64,000 nt of DNA from Dyella subtropica (GCF_026283965.1 NZ_JAPDPD010000005.1:124001-188000), one strand, 5' to 3'; shown: positions 48,524 to 57,364, numbered from the stretch's first letter. Notes: a model not told the origin generated them from the sequence alone. Program-made: numbers and translations.

Positions 48524-49708
48524 TTACTCCGCAGGCACACGCACCCAGCCTTCCATCAGCACACGCGCGCTTCGGCTCATGACCGCCTTGGTGACGGTCC
48601 ACGTGCCGTCAACCAGCGCCGCCTCAGCGCCCACCCGCAACGTCCCCGACGGATGGCCAAAGCGCACAGCCTGGCGCTCACCACCGCCTGCTGCGCTGTT
48701 CACCAGCGTGCCTGGAATGGCCGCCGCGGTGCCTATGGCTACCGCCGCTGTACCCATCATGGCGTGATGCAGCTTGCCCATCGACATCGCGCGCACGAGC
48801 AGGTCGACGTCGCCCGCCGTCACGGGCTTGCCACTCGACGCGACGTAGTCGGCCGACCTGGCGACGAAGGCCACCTTGGGCGTGTGCTGGCGTGTGGCGA
48901 TCTCGTCGAGCGAGCCGATCAGGCCCATGCGCAGCGCGCCGTGCGCGCGAATGGTCTCGAACATCGCCAGCGCCTTGGCATCGCTGTTGATGGCGTCCTG
49001 CAGCTCCGTCCCGGTGTAGCCGATCGCGGAGGCCTCGACAAAGATCGTGGGGATGCCGGCGTTGATCATGGTGGCCTTGAGCGTGCCGACACCCGGCACC
49101 TCCAGATCGTCGACGAGGTGCCCGGTGGGAAACATGGCCCCACCCGCGCCATCTTCCTCCGCGGCCGGATCCATGAACTCCAGTTGCACTTCGGCGGCCG
49201 GGAAAGTCACGCCGTCCAGCTCGAAATCACCGGCTTCCTGCACCGCGCCATCGGTCATCGGCACATGGGCAATGATTGTCTTGCCGATGTTGGCCTGCCA
49301 GATACGTACGGTGGCGATGCCGTCGCGCGGTACGCGCGCGGGATCGACCAGGCCACCCGCGATGGCGAACGGGCCGACCGCCGCCGACAGGTTGCCGCAG
49401 TTGCCGCTCCAGTCGACGAAGGCCTTGTCGATGGCCACCTGGCCGAACAGGTAATCCACGTCATGGCCTGGTCGGCTGCTTCTGGACACGATCACCGTCT
49501 TGCTGGTGCTGGACGTGGCGCCGCCCATGCCGTCGATCTGCTTGCCGTAGGGATCGGGACTGCCGATCACGCGCTGCAGCAGCGCGTCGCGCGCGGCACC
49601 CGGCACCTGCGCTGCTTCGGGCAGGTCCTGCAGGCGGAAGAACACGCCCTTGCTGGTGCCGCCGCGCAGGTAGGTGGCGGGAATGCGGATCTGGGGAAGC
49701 TGTGCCAT
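48524..49708 (-). CDS. prpF: PrpF, AcnD-accessory isomerase
   Basis: A 394-aa protein with the two-domain diaminopimelate-epimerase-like fold: IPATYLRGGTSKGVFFR at the N-terminus, DWSGNCGNLSAAVGPFAIA with the conserved Cys, and HHAMMGTAAVAIGTAAAIPG in the second half. PrpF isomerises the trans-aconitate-type product made by AcnD so that the methylcitrate cycle can continue. ATG 49708 gives MAQLPQIRIPATY. A 13-bp intercistronic hairpin separates it from acnD. Confidence 0.95.
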   Translation of the reverse strand: MAQLPQIRIPATYLRGGTSKGVFFRLQDLPEAAQVPGAARDALLQRVIGSPDPYGKQIDGMGGATSSTSKTVIVSRSSRPGHDVDYLFGQVAIDKAFVDWSGNCGNLSAAVGPFAIAGGLVDPARVPRDGIATVRIWQANIGKTIIAHVPMTDGAVQEAGDFELDGVTFPAAEVQLEFMDPAAEEDGAGGAMFPTGHLVDDLEVPGVGTLKATMINAGIPTIFVEASAIGYTGTELQDAINSDAKALAMFETIRAHGALRMGLIGSLDEIATRQHTPKVAFVARSADYVASSGKPVTAGDVDLLVRAMSMGKLHHAMMGTAAVAIGTAAAIPGTLVNSAAGGGERQAVRFGHPSGTLRVGAEAALVDGTWTVTKAVMSRSARVLMEGWVRVPAE

Positions 49709-49732
49709 GTGTGTGTTGTCCTGTGGTGACGG

Positions 49733-49763
49733 GACTTCGCTCGCGTCGCACGCGAGCGAAGTC
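49733..49763 (-). promoter_or_regulatory. Intercistronic hairpin between acnD and prpF
   Basis: Perfect 13-bp stem GACTTCGCTCGCG / CGCGAGCGAAGTC with a 5-nt loop, 25 nt before prpF. With no T-run it is more likely a processing or stability element that sets relative expression. Confidence 0.65.
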
Positions 49764-49814
49764 ACCAACCGCAGGACGATGCCGCGTGGCATGTACCTGC
49801 GGATCAGCGCGTGG

Positions 49815-52409
49815 TCAGGCCGCCTGCGAAGCCTCGAGGAAATCCTGCGCAAAGCGCTGCAGCACGCCGCCAGCTTCGTAGATCGACACTTCTTCAGCGG
49901 TATCCAGGCGGCACGTCACCGGCACCTCGACGCACTCGCCGCTCTTACGATGAATGACCAGCGTGAGGTCCGCGCGCGGCGTGCGCACGCCAACCACGTC
50001 GAAGGTCTCGGTGCCGTCGATGCCCAGCGTCTTACGATCGGTGCCGGGCATGAACTCCAGCGGCAGCACGCCCATGCCGATCAGGTTGGTGCGGTGGATG
50101 CGCTCGAAGCCTTCGGCCGCGATCGCTTCCACGCCCGCAAGGCGTACACCCTTCGCCGCCCAGTCGCGCGACGAGCCCTGGCCGTAGTCGGCACCGGCGA
50201 TCACGATCAGCGGCTGCTTGCGGTCCATGTAGGTCTCGATCGCTTCCCACATGCGCATGACCTTGCCTTCCGGCTCCACGCGGGCAAGCGAACCCTTCCT
50301 CACTTCGCCATCGACCACGGCCATCTCGTTGAGCAGAGTGGGGTTGGCGAAAGTCGCGCGCTGCGCAGTGAGGTGATCGCCGCGATGGGTCGCGTACGAA
50401 TTGAAGTCCTCTTCCGGCAAGCCCATCTTCGCCAGGTATTCTCCGGCCGCGCTGTCGAGCATGATCGCGTTCGACGGCGACAGGTGGTCGGTGGTGATGT
50501 TGTCGCCGAGCACCGCCAGCGGACGCATGCCCTTGAGCGTGCGCTCGCCGGCGAGCGCGCCTTCCCAGTACGGCGGACGGCGGATATAGGTGCTCTGCGG
50601 GCGCCAGTCGTACAGCGGCGCGGCGCTGGTGCCGGTGTGGCCGGTGCGCGCGAACATCGGCTCGTAGACCTTGCGGAAATGCTCCGGCTTCACGCTGGAG
50701 GACACGATCGCGTCGATCTCCTCGTCGCTGGGCCAGATGTCCTTGAGCGTCACCGGTTGGCCGTTGGCGTCGACGCCGAGCACGTCCTTCTCGATGTCGA
50801 AGCGGATGGTGCCGGCGATGGCGTAGGCCACCACCAGCGGCGGCGAGGCCAGGAAGGCCTGCTTGGCATACGGGTGGATGCGGCCATCAAAGTTGCGGTT
50901 ACCGGACAGCACGGCGGTGGCGTACAGGTCGCGGTCGATGATCTCCTGCTGGATCGCCGGATCGAGCGCGCCGGACATGCCGTTGCAGGTGGTGCAGGCG
51001 AACGCGACGATGCCGAAGCCGAGCTTCTCCAGATCCGGCAGCAGGTTCGCCTCCTTCAGGTACAACTCCACCGCCTTGGAACCGGGTGCGAGCGAGCTCT
51101 TCACCCACGGCTTGCGCGTGAGACCACGTGCGTTAGCGTTGCGCGCCAGCAAGGCCGCCGCGATCACGTTGCGCGGGTTGCTGGTGTTGGTGCAACTGGT
51201 GATGGCGGCGATGACCACAGCGCCATCGGGCATCTGGCCCGGCTGCTCTTTCCACTCGCCCGCGATGCCGCGCGCGGCGAGATCAGAGGTGGGCAGGCGC
51301 TTGTGCGGGTTGGACGGGCCCGCCATGTTGCGCACCACCGAGGACAGGTCGAACGTCAGCGTGCGTTCGTACTGCGCATGCGCCAGCGTGTCGGCCCACA
51401 GGCCGGCGGCCTTGGCATAGGTCTCCACCAGCTTGACCTGCTCGTCGCTGCGGCCGGTGAGGCGCAGGTAGTCGATGGTCTGGCCGTCGATGAAGAACAT
51501 CGCGGCGGTGGCGCCGTATTCGGGCGCCATGTTGGAGATGGTGGCGCGATCGCCCAGCGTGAGGCTGGCTGCGCCTTCGCCGCGGAACTCCAGGTACGCG
51601 CCGACCACCTTTTCCTTGCGCAGGAATTCGGTGAGGGCAAGCACGATGTCGGTGGCAGTGATGCCGGACTGGCGCTTGCCAGTAAGCTCCACACCAATGA
51701 TGTCGGGCAGGCGCATCCACGAGGCGCGGCCGAGCATCACGTTCTCGGCCTCCAGGCCGCCCACGCCGATGGCGATGACGCCGAGCGCATCCACGTGCGG
51801 CGTATGGCTGTCGGTGCCCACGCAGGTATCGGGATAAGCCACGCCGTCCTGCACCTGGATCACCGGCGACATCTTCTCCAGGTTGATCTGATGCATGATG
51901 CCGTTACCCGGCGGGATCACGTCGACGTTCTCGAACGCCTTCTTGGTCCACTCGATGAAGTGGAAGCGGTCCTCGTTGCGGCGATCTTCGATGGCGCGGT
52001 TCTTCGCGAACGCGTTCGGATCGAAGCCACCGCACTCCACCGCCAGCGAGTGATCGACGATCAACTGCACCGGCACCACCGGGTTCACCTTGGCCGGGTC
52101 ACCGCCACGCTCGGCAATCGCATCGCGCAGGCCGGCCAGGTCGACCAATGCCGTCTGGCCGAGGATGTCATGGCACACCACGCGCGCCGGGAACCACGGG
52201 AAATCGCGCTCGCGCTTGCGCTCGATGATCTGCTTGAGCGACTCGGTGAGGATCGCCGGATCACAACGGCGCACCAGGTTCTCGGCAAGCACTCGCGAGG
52301 TATAGGGCAGCGCGTCATAGGCGCCCGGCTGGATCGCCTCCACGGCGGCACGCGCATCGAAATAATCCAGCGACGTGCCGGGGAGGGATTGGCGGTAGAC
52401 GGTATTCAT
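49815..52409 (-). CDS. acnD: Fe/S-dependent 2-methylisocitrate dehydratase
   Basis: An 864-aa aconitase-family protein that converts 2-methylcitrate to a 2-methylaconitate. The 4Fe-4S cysteines are in ITSCTNTSNPRN and FACTTCNGMSG; substrate residues lie in GTDSHTPHVDALGVIAIGVG and the swivel domain GADYGQGSSRDWAAKG. The AcnD identity rather than AcnA rests on the N-terminus (NTVYRQSLPGTSLDYFDARA) and the adjacent prpF. It heads the unit acnD-prpF-prpD. Confidence 0.95.
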   Translation of the reverse strand: MNTVYRQSLPGTSLDYFDARAAVEAIQPGAYDALPYTSRVLAENLVRRCDPAILTESLKQIIERKRERDFPWFPARVVCHDILGQTALVDLAGLRDAIAERGGDPAKVNPVVPVQLIVDHSLAVECGGFDPNAFAKNRAIEDRRNEDRFHFIEWTKKAFENVDVIPPGNGIMHQINLEKMSPVIQVQDGVAYPDTCVGTDSHTPHVDALGVIAIGVGGLEAENVMLGRASWMRLPDIIGVELTGKRQSGITATDIVLALTEFLRKEKVVGAYLEFRGEGAASLTLGDRATISNMAPEYGATAAMFFIDGQTIDYLRLTGRSDEQVKLVETYAKAAGLWADTLAHAQYERTLTFDLSSVVRNMAGPSNPHKRLPTSDLAARGIAGEWKEQPGQMPDGAVVIAAITSCTNTSNPRNVIAAALLARNANARGLTRKPWVKSSLAPGSKAVELYLKEANLLPDLEKLGFGIVAFACTTCNGMSGALDPAIQQEIIDRDLYATAVLSGNRNFDGRIHPYAKQAFLASPPLVVAYAIAGTIRFDIEKDVLGVDANGQPVTLKDIWPSDEEIDAIVSSSVKPEHFRKVYEPMFARTGHTGTSAAPLYDWRPQSTYIRRPPYWEGALAGERTLKGMRPLAVLGDNITTDHLSPSNAIMLDSAAGEYLAKMGLPEEDFNSYATHRGDHLTAQRATFANPTLLNEMAVVDGEVRKGSLARVEPEGKVMRMWEAIETYMDRKQPLIVIAGADYGQGSSRDWAAKGVRLAGVEAIAAEGFERIHRTNLIGMGVLPLEFMPGTDRKTLGIDGTETFDVVGVRTPRADLTLVIHRKSGECVEVPVTCRLDTAEEVSIYEAGGVLQRFAQDFLEASQAA

Positions 52410-52581
52410 AGTATCGAGAACCCTGGAGATAAACGCCTGACTTAGCGCAGGCCGGGACCCAGCCTGCGCTCTCCACCCGGCGGCCGCACATTTCGTTGCA
52501 AAACCGCGACATTGTAGCGAGGAAAAGCCATTTCCTTAAGGGCTTTGGCTTGACTGGTATGCATGACGGCATCGACAATGG
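52410..52581. other. Promoter region of acnD-prpF-prpD
   Basis: Gap between the acnD start and the riboswitch of the divergent TerC gene. It should contain the acnD promoter on the minus strand. No regulator gene (PrpR type) is nearby, and no operator was recognised. Confidence 0.5.
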
Positions 52582-52710
52582 CCGGAACTAATCCCAAAGG
52601 GGAGTAGTTCCGGACGCCTCCTCATCAGCCGTCCGTGCAGTGGTCGTCATCACGAGCGGAGCACCGCTCCGGTCACTGCAGCGGTTCTGCCGCGAACGAG
52701 ACTTTTGCGG
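52582..52710 (+). ncRNA. yybP-ykoY manganese riboswitch
   Basis: The conserved AAAGGGGAGTAG (52596-52607) of loop 1 is followed by a structured domain. TGCAGTG / CACTGCA closes an arm with GTCGTCATCACG and the hairpin AGCGG-AGCA-CCGCT; then GCGG-TTCTG-CCGC; then CGAACGAGACTTTTG as the 3' strand of loop 3 and stem 1. This matches the Mn2+-sensing yybP-ykoY class, which is typically found upstream of TerC and MntP exporters, as here. Binding of Mn2+ would raise expression. Confidence 0.82.
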
Positions 52711-52773
52711 TAACAACGGGGCTGCGTGCACCCGCGGTTGCTGCATTCGTCCCGCGCGCAGGAACCGAACCAT

Positions 52774-53460
52774 ATGGATTTCCTCACCCCCGAATTTCTC
52801 TCCGGCCTGATGGCCATCGTTCTGCTGGATCTGGTGCTGGCGGGCGACAACGCCATCGTCATCGCCCTTGCCGCGCGCAACCTGCCCAAGCATCTGCAAA
52901 GAAAAGCAGTGTTCTGGGGCAGCTTTGGCGCAGTGGCGATACGCGTCGCGCTGACCGCCGTGGTGGTCTACCTGCTCAAATTGCCGGGCCTTATGCTGGC
53001 CGGCGGCTTGCTGCTGCTGCCGATCGCATGGAAGCTGTTGCGCACCGATGACGGTGACCGACACAACGTCAGTGCCGCCGCCGGCTTCTGGGCAGCCATA
53101 CGCACCATCGTGGTCGCGGACGCACTGATGGGCCTGGACAACGTGCTGGCCATCGCCGGCGCCTCGGGCGGCCACATGACCCTGGTGATCATCGGCCTGG
53201 CGATCAGCGTGCCGCTGGTCGTGTGGGGCTCCACCCTGATCTTGAAGCTGATCGAACGCTTCCCCATCGTCGTCTACATCGGCGCCGGCGCCATCGCCTG
53301 GACGGCGGCACGCATGATCGCGCACGACCACCTGCTGTCGGCCTGGTTCGATGCCCGCAGCTGGTCCCGCTATACGCTCGACGGCCTGCTGGTGGTAACC
53401 ATCTGCGGCAGTGGCTGGCTCGCACAGCGACGACGCCAGCGCCTCGCCAGCGCGGCTTGA
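52774..53460 (+). CDS. TerC-family membrane protein, probable Mn2+ exporter
   Basis: A 228-aa integral membrane protein with about seven hydrophobic segments. The TerC signatures LLDLVLAGDNAIVIALAARN and VADALMGLDNVLAIAGAS carry the paired acidic residues thought to bind metal in the membrane. It is the YjbE-like short form. ATG 52774 follows AGGAA. The yybP-ykoY riboswitch directly upstream supports manganese export as its role. It is followed after 56 bp by a glutathione transferase gene on the same strand. Confidence 0.9.
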   Translation: MDFLTPEFLSGLMAIVLLDLVLAGDNAIVIALAARNLPKHLQRKAVFWGSFGAVAIRVALTAVVVYLLKLPGLMLAGGLLLLPIAWKLLRTDDGDRHNVSAAAGFWAAIRTIVVADALMGLDNVLAIAGASGGHMTLVIIGLAISVPLVVWGSTLILKLIERFPIVVYIGAGAIAWTAARMIAHDHLLSAWFDARSWSRYTLDGLLVVTICGSGWLAQRRRQRLASAA

Positions 53461-53516
53461 GGTGAACGAGGCGGCCCGCCACACTGCGCGCCGCCCTACT
53501 CCGCAAAGAGACCCCC

Positions 53517-54125
53517 ATGAAGCTCTACTACCTGCCCGGCGCCTGCTCGCTCACCGACCACATCGTGCTCGAGTGGATCGGCCAGCCTTATGAGGCCCAT
53601 CAGGTCGCGCGCGACCAGCTCCGCTCGCCGGAATATCTGAAGATCAGTCCGGGCGGCATGGTGCCGGCGTTGCAGGAAGACGACGGCTGGCTGCTCACGG
53701 AGAACGTGGCCATCCTGAGCTACCTCGCTGAGCGTTTCCCCGAAGCCAGGCTGGGCGGCGAAGGCCCGCGCGGCCGTGCCGATGTGCTGCGCTGGCTGTG
53801 CTTTCTCAACTCCGACGTGCATCCGGCGTTCAAGCCATTGTTCGGCCCGGCGCGTTTCGTGGGCGACGAAGCGGTGCATCCCGAACTGATGACCAACGCG
53901 CGCAATCGTCTGCGCGGCTTGTTCGAACGGCTCGATGCGCAGCTCGTCGGCCGCGACTGGCTGACCGGCACGCGCTCGATCGCCGACCCCTACCTGTTCG
54001 TCGTGCTGCGCTGGGCCAGGGCCAAGGGCGTGGCCCTGAGCGGCCTCGACCAACTGGAGCGATTCTCTCAGCGCATGCTGGAAGATGCCGGTGTGCAGGC
54101 GGCCATGAAGGCCGAGGGCTTGTAA
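53517..54125 (+). CDS. Glutathione S-transferase family protein
   Basis: A 202-aa protein. N-terminal thioredoxin-like domain (MKLYYLPGACSLTDHIVLEW) with the cis-Pro and glutathione-binding GGMVPALQEDDGWLLTENVA, then the all-helical C-terminal domain (WLTGTRSIADPYLFVVLRWA). The N-terminal PGACS motif resembles beta-class bacterial GSTs, where Cys or Ser activates glutathione. The substrate is unknown. It is probably co-transcribed with the TerC gene. Confidence 0.9.
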   Translation: MKLYYLPGACSLTDHIVLEWIGQPYEAHQVARDQLRSPEYLKISPGGMVPALQEDDGWLLTENVAILSYLAERFPEARLGGEGPRGRADVLRWLCFLNSDVHPAFKPLFGPARFVGDEAVHPELMTNARNRLRGLFERLDAQLVGRDWLTGTRSIADPYLFVVLRWARAKGVALSGLDQLERFSQRMLEDAGVQAAMKAEGL

Positions 54126-54157
54126 GAGCGAGTAAAGACCTTAGATGCAAGCAACTG

Positions 54158-54198
54158 CGTGAGAAGTAAGTGGCTACGTAGCGCCCTTACTTCTCACG
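54158..54198. terminator. Hairpin between convergent GST and barrel genes
   Basis: Perfect 13-bp stem CGTGAGAAGTAAG / CTTACTTCTCACG with a 15-nt loop, sited between the convergent GST gene and the last gene of the Fap-like unit. It may end both transcripts, though no T-run is present. Confidence 0.5.
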
Positions 54199-54216
54199 TC
54201 TCGCCTCTCACCGCTT

Positions 54217-55635
54217 TCAGTACGCCATCGGCACGCGCACCGTCACCGTCGCATCCGGCGTGTCGCGCGTCACCCCGACGCCCAGCGTGAAGTTCAATGT
54301 GCGCTTTTCGTTGAAGCGATACGAACCGCCGATCAGCAGTGTGCCGAGCACCGTCTTGGCCGAGCCTGGCACCGTCCTGCCGTTTTGCTTGGTGACACCG
54401 ATCCAACTCTGGTCATAGCCGATACTGAAGGAAGCCTTCTCATTTAACGCCAAGCCCATGCCGACACTCACATCCACGACGTCACCCACTTTCACCTTAC
54501 CGAGCTGCTCCTTACCCGCGAGCAGCAAGGTGCGGCTGACGTGGTTGCGCTCGAAGTTGTGCAGATAGCTCACATTGCCGAAGAACACCACCGGATCGGA
54601 CGGATACAGCCAGGTCACTCCCGGCTGTATCGAGTAGAAGCCGGTACCGGTAGGCAGCTGTAATGGCAGGCCCGTGCCGGTCGCGTTTTGCACGCAGCGC
54701 TGCACACAGTCGGTCGTCACTTCGAAGGGATCACGGCCCGTACGCGATTTGAAACGCAGCCAGGCGATGTAATACGCCTTGTCCGCGCCACCATCGTTGA
54801 GCTGGTATCGCGCGGTCGCTTCCACGTCGCCGATGCCATGACCGCTCGCGCCGAACACGCGGTCAGTCGCCGTACCCGTGAAAATCTCCCGGCTGATGGT
54901 ATCCGTGTGGCCATACACGTATGGGATGCGTACCTCGGCCTCCAGCCGGTTGGTGATGCCATAACGCAAAGCCACGGCTGCGGTCTGCGTGGTGGTCTTG
55001 ACCTGCCTCACATCGATCAAGCCAATAAGGATGGCCGGAATAATGGTGTAGCCCACCAGCGCCACGCGGTCCGCGGACGAATAGCCGAACTGATACGACG
55101 GCTCCACGATCAGCTTGCCACGCGGCGTCAGCACGCCCGGCTGATCGAAGATGGGGGCTACCTCAGGAGGTCGCGTATCTTGCTGTGGCGCTTGCCCTAC
55201 CGGCTTGGTATCCGTCGGTACGTCCGTCACACCGCCGACAGCAAGCGAATCAGCAGCGGACATCGGCAACGCCGATGCGCTCGCCCCCGCGGCCCTGATG
55301 TTGCCTGCTCGCTGCTTGTCCAGCACGTCCATGCCCACGGCATGTCGCAACGCCCTGTAGTCCGCTTCTTGGGTGGCGAGGGTTCGCTTCATGGTTTCGA
55401 GCTGTTCGATCTGCGTAGCGATCTGATTGCGCATGGCGTCGATGCGCTCACCCTGTTCGACCACCTGCTTGCGGATGGTGGCGGAGACCTCACTCGTTGC
55501 CGGCGTCGCCGACGTTACCGGTGGCGATGCGCCGAGTGCAGGCATCTGCTGGGCCGAACATACGCCGGTAAGCAGCACCAAACCGGCGCAGCCCACCGAG
55601 CACGTATATCGCCATGGCTTTCGTCCCGTAGTCAT
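54217..55635 (-). CDS. FapF-like outer-membrane beta-barrel with N-terminal coiled coil
   Basis: A 472-aa protein. Signal peptide ending VCSA-QQ, a coiled-coil segment (IRKQVVEQGERIDAMRNQIA and on, to about residue 100), a Pro/Gln linker (GQAPQQDTRPPEVAPIFDQP), then a C-terminal barrel of alternating strands from GKLIVEPSYQFGYSSAD to TVRVPMAY. This coiled coil/linker/barrel design is that of FapF, the amyloid secretion pore of pseudomonads. ATG 55635 follows AAAGGA; a TTG at 55659 is less likely. It is the last gene of a five-gene run. Assignment rests on architecture and gene order. Confidence 0.75.
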   Translation of the reverse strand: MTTGRKPWRYTCSVGCAGLVLLTGVCSAQQMPALGASPPVTSATPATSEVSATIRKQVVEQGERIDAMRNQIATQIEQLETMKRTLATQEADYRALRHAVGMDVLDKQRAGNIRAAGASASALPMSAADSLAVGGVTDVPTDTKPVGQAPQQDTRPPEVAPIFDQPGVLTPRGKLIVEPSYQFGYSSADRVALVGYTIIPAILIGLIDVRQVKTTTQTAAVALRYGITNRLEAEVRIPYVYGHTDTISREIFTGTATDRVFGASGHGIGDVEATARYQLNDGGADKAYYIAWLRFKSRTGRDPFEVTTDCVQRCVQNATGTGLPLQLPTGTGFYSIQPGVTWLYPSDPVVFFGNVSYLHNFERNHVSRTLLLAGKEQLGKVKVGDVVDVSVGMGLALNEKASFSIGYDQSWIGVTKQNGRTVPGSAKTVLGTLLIGGSYRFNEKRTLNFTLGVGVTRDTPDATVTVRVPMAY

Positions 55636-55677
55636 CTCGCATCCTTTCGCGCCAGCCAATGGATGGCTTCGTGCGCG

Positions 55678-56265
55678 TCAATGGCCCAGTGGATTGGCGG
55701 TTGCGGATTGCAGACTCTGTTGCAGGTTGAGCCCGCGGAACATGCTCAGGGTGTTCACCGAAATGTTCAGCGTGGTTACGGTGTCGATGTTCTGGTTGTT
55801 GAGGGTGTTCTGCACCACCGTGGCCGCCACGGTATGGCTGAATGCGGATGGATCGAAGGTGTTGCCCGGCCCGTTCTGCACCAGGGTGGCTGTGCCGTTC
55901 GCCGAAGCAAGCACACCAGCCTGCGCCGGAGTCATGTGAGCGATGTCCGGGATATCGATCTTGGTCGAGGTGACCAGCGCGCCGTTGATGTAAACCGCGC
56001 GATCAATGCCCAACGAAGCCACGAGCCCGTTGCCCAGATCGAACCCACCGCGGACATCGTCGAGACGCGAGGCGCTCACGGGCATCCAGTGCGCCACTTC
56101 CGAGGTCGGATTGGCATCGCTCAAAGACGGCGACAATAACGCAAGCGGCCCCTTGTCGAAGACAAAGTCATGAGCATGGGCTGCACCCGCCCACACTCCT
56201 GCGGAGGTGATCAACAGGCAGGCGAGAATGACCTGCGAACGTGTCGACGACAGCAAGGTTTTCAT
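55678..56265 (-). CDS. FapE-like secreted protein
   Basis: A 195-aa protein. Signal peptide (VILACLLITSAGVWAGAAHA) and a mature domain with RLDDVRGGFDLGNGLVASLG, DRAVYINGALVTSTKIDIPD and an Asn/Gln-rich C-terminus (VQNTLNNQNIDTVTTLNISV then NTLSMFRGLN). The alternating polar/hydrophobic Asn-rich end resembles amyloid-forming or fibre-associated proteins. The start overlaps the stop of the C39 gene by 4 nt (ATGA). By order, after the C39 peptidase and before the barrel, it takes the place of FapE. Function is inferred from context. Confidence 0.7.
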   Translation of the reverse strand: MKTLLSSTRSQVILACLLITSAGVWAGAAHAHDFVFDKGPLALLSPSLSDANPTSEVAHWMPVSASRLDDVRGGFDLGNGLVASLGIDRAVYINGALVTSTKIDIPDIAHMTPAQAGVLASANGTATLVQNGPGNTFDPSAFSHTVAATVVQNTLNNQNIDTVTTLNISVNTLSMFRGLNLQQSLQSATANPLGH

Positions 56266-56948
56266 ATGTCCCCCGGGCCGCGCTTGGGCATGGTAATACC
56301 GTCCAGCCCGCGACGGTCAATACCGGAACTAAGAGGCGCCATGGGAGCTGCACGCCAGTCGCTCGCGCTGTTGAAGACCGCCATCGAGCGCCGGTTGTGG
56401 ATAACGAAAATTAGATGGTTCTTCCACATCGCATTAAAGCGCGAACGCGGCAGCGAGCGCGTACCCAGGGCGGGGTCGCCGACCAGCACGCGATCGTTAC
56501 GCAAACCTTTGATCACCACGAAATGGTGGTAGCCGCCTTCATCGATCAGCACGATCGCTGGAAGATTTTCCTGCTGGAGTTTTTCCAGCGGCACGTCGAA
56601 GCCGTCCGCTTCGAAGCCGTTCGCCTGCAGGTAAGCCTTGATGTCGAGCAGGGAGAATCCTTCCTTGGTGATCTTCGCGCGGTCACCATGGGCATACATC
56701 TGCTCGAAAGCAGCCTGCTCGTCGACGGGGTAGCCATACTGATAGGTCAGCAAGGTGGCGACCGCAGCCGAGCCACAGCTGAAGTCGTACTTCTGCCGGA
56801 TGGTGTTCTTGAACCGGGCTTCCTTCAGACTGGTCAGATGCAAGGTGACGTTCTGGCCCTGCGCGCCAGGCACCACGACCGATGACGCCTGCAGTGAACC
56901 CGCAAGCAGCATCGACGGAAGCACCAGCAGCGGCAGCCATCGCCTCAT
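56262..56948 (-). CDS. Periplasmic C39-family cysteine peptidase, FapD-like
   Basis: A 228-aa protein. Signal peptide (MRRWLPLLVLPSMLLAGSLQ), then a single C39 peptidase domain. Gln52 and Cys58 in QKYDFSCGSAAVATLL, His142 in GGYHHFVVIKG and Asp158 in VGDPALG make a complete Gln/Cys/His/Asp site. Stand-alone periplasmic C39 peptidases occur as FapD in Fap amyloid operons. It overlaps both neighbours by ATGA, so the three genes are translationally coupled. The substrate is presumably one of the fibre proteins encoded beside it. Confidence 0.85.
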   Translation of the reverse strand: MRRWLPLLVLPSMLLAGSLQASSVVVPGAQGQNVTLHLTSLKEARFKNTIRQKYDFSCGSAAVATLLTYQYGYPVDEQAAFEQMYAHGDRAKITKEGFSLLDIKAYLQANGFEADGFDVPLEKLQQENLPAIVLIDEGGYHHFVVIKGLRNDRVLVGDPALGTRSLPRSRFNAMWKNHLIFVIHNRRSMAVFNSASDWRAAPMAPLSSGIDRRGLDGITMPKRGPGDI

Positions 56949-57364
56949 GGCTTGAACTGCACGTTGATGATGGTGGCGTTCTGGATCAGTACGTTGTTGC
57001 CGGTATTCTGGATCACCATCGGCACACCCGACACACCTACGAACGAACCGGCGCTGATCGAATTGAATCCGGTAGCAACATGGTCCGCGGTGTTGTTACT
57101 CACGTTGCCGTTGAGCGTTATCTGCTCACTCGCATCGGTACCGCCGCTGGACCTGGCAAGCACGCTGGCGTCCACGCTCTGCCCGAGGCCATCGACGTAA
57201 ACCCGATGAGCGCCGTTCGCAGCCGCGACATAGACAGCCACCGGCGATCCCGAACCGCCCGCGAGATACGCAGGCGAGCCTGACGATCCATCAGCGAACG
57301 CGACGCCTGATGCCGCCAGCAAACACGCTACTCCCAAACCGCACGCAGGCCTAATGATCTGCAT
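56945..57364 (-). CDS. Small secreted fibre-associated protein
   Basis: A 139-aa protein. Signal peptide (CGLGVACLLAASGVAFA), a Gly/Ser-rich linker (DGSSGSPAYLAGGSGSP), a short strand pair (VAVYVAAANGAHRVYVDGLG) and an Asn-rich C-terminus (VIQNTGNNVLIQNATIINV) that resembles the ends of both neighbouring secreted proteins. No family was recognised. By position it could correspond to a nucleator or minor subunit in a Fap-like system. ATG 57364 has GGAG upstream. The stop overlaps the C39 gene start. Confidence 0.7.
   Translation of the reverse strand: MQIIRPACGLGVACLLAASGVAFADGSSGSPAYLAGGSGSPVAVYVAAANGAHRVYVDGLGQSVDASVLARSSGGTDASEQITLNGNVSNNTADHVATGFNSISAGSFVGVSGVPMVIQNTGNNVLIQNATIINVQFKP

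Noticed and set aside
49674-52445. 923-codon open frame on the plus strand
   Set aside because: It is entirely antisense to acnD and the end of prpF. His/Arg/Gly-rich composition is typical of an opposite-strand shadow in a GC-rich gene.
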